From Bacteroidota bacterium (GTDB lineage: Bacteria; Bacteroidota; Ignavibacteria; Kapaibacteriales; Kapaibacteriaceae): a stretch of DNA of 32,883 nt. Location of the stretch: NCBI GenBank assembly GCA_018266735.1, contig JAFDZT010000011.1, positions 1 through 32,883 on the forward strand. Direction: 5' to 3'. Shown in pieces: positions 32,865-32,883 of the stretch. How positions within the stretch are numbered: position 1 is the stretch's first letter; each line of letters opens with the position of its first letter. The notes under the pieces were generated by a model. It was not told the DNA's origin, did no database searches, and saw only the letters and a program-made list of their open reading frames with translations. The position numbers and the translations under genes were made by a program.

Positions 32865-32883
32865 ATGTCCGTTTTCTAGTTGA
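32865..32883 (-). repeat. Right copy of window-terminal inverted repeat
   Basis: This is the inverted partner of bases 1-19: eight identical outer bases, four different, then seven identical. It lies about 25 bp outside the last IS21-type repeat unit, where a terminal inverted repeat would be expected. Confidence 0.6.

Overview
The window reads as a chromosomal segment from a member of the Bacteroidota/Chlorobiota/Ignavibacteria assemblage, possibly a Kapabacteria-like lineage. The phylum-level placement is an inference from gene content and promoter style. The evidence is several secreted proteins ending in type IX (Por) secretion-like C-terminal sorting domains, -7 promoter elements of the Bacteroidota type TAnnTTTG, a mitochondrial-type citrate synthase, a K+-dependent membrane pyrophosphatase and a Bacteroidota-type tyrosine recombinase. 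No rRNA or other strong taxonomic marker is present.

Layout. (1) 1-1603 looks like the end of an accessory island. It holds an internally deleted IS21-family element with a stub of istA, an orphan lipoprotein gene, and a 43-nt 3' fragment of tRNA-Thr(UGU) that looks like an attachment-site scar, followed by the native tRNA terminator. (2) 1612-29713 is chromosomal core. It starts with secreted and surface proteins (1731-13181), including a minus-strand run of a barrel protein and two large secreted proteins, a second surface protein, and a large PKD/Ig-like protein coupled to a TetR-like protein that lacks a normal HTH. An rRNA methyltransferase, a TPR protein and a bacilliredoxin follow (13239-16303), then a YgjP-type metallopeptidase on the other strand. 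Next is an ECF sigma factor with a multidomain anti-sigma/beta-barrel protein and a lipoprotein (17094-19524). The rest is a large modular secreted protein, an M1 aminopeptidase with a sorting tail, an ABC-2 permease, citrate synthase, tRNA-Val, the proton/sodium pyrophosphatase and a small secreted protein. (3) From tRNA-Lys (29714-29787) to the right edge is a second island. A tyrosine recombinase and a translationally coupled HTH protein sit beside a long inverted repeat, iteron-like 11-bp repeats and a cluster of IS21-type terminal repeats.

The most interesting unit is the sigma/anti-sigma operon. Its second gene appears to encode one polypeptide with a cytoplasmic anti-sigma-like head, an inner-membrane segment, a roughly 100-residue Arg-Asp-Thr repeat linker, and a C-terminal outer-membrane-barrel-like domain. 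That is a plausible one-protein trans-envelope sensor feeding an ECF sigma factor. A second observation is that several genes have a -7-like element ending only 3-6 nt before the start codon, with no Shine-Dalgarno sequence, which predicts leaderless mRNAs.

The first and last 19 nt of the window form an imperfect inverted repeat (15 of 19 positions identical), and both margins carry IS21-like repeats. What bounds the window is therefore worth checking.
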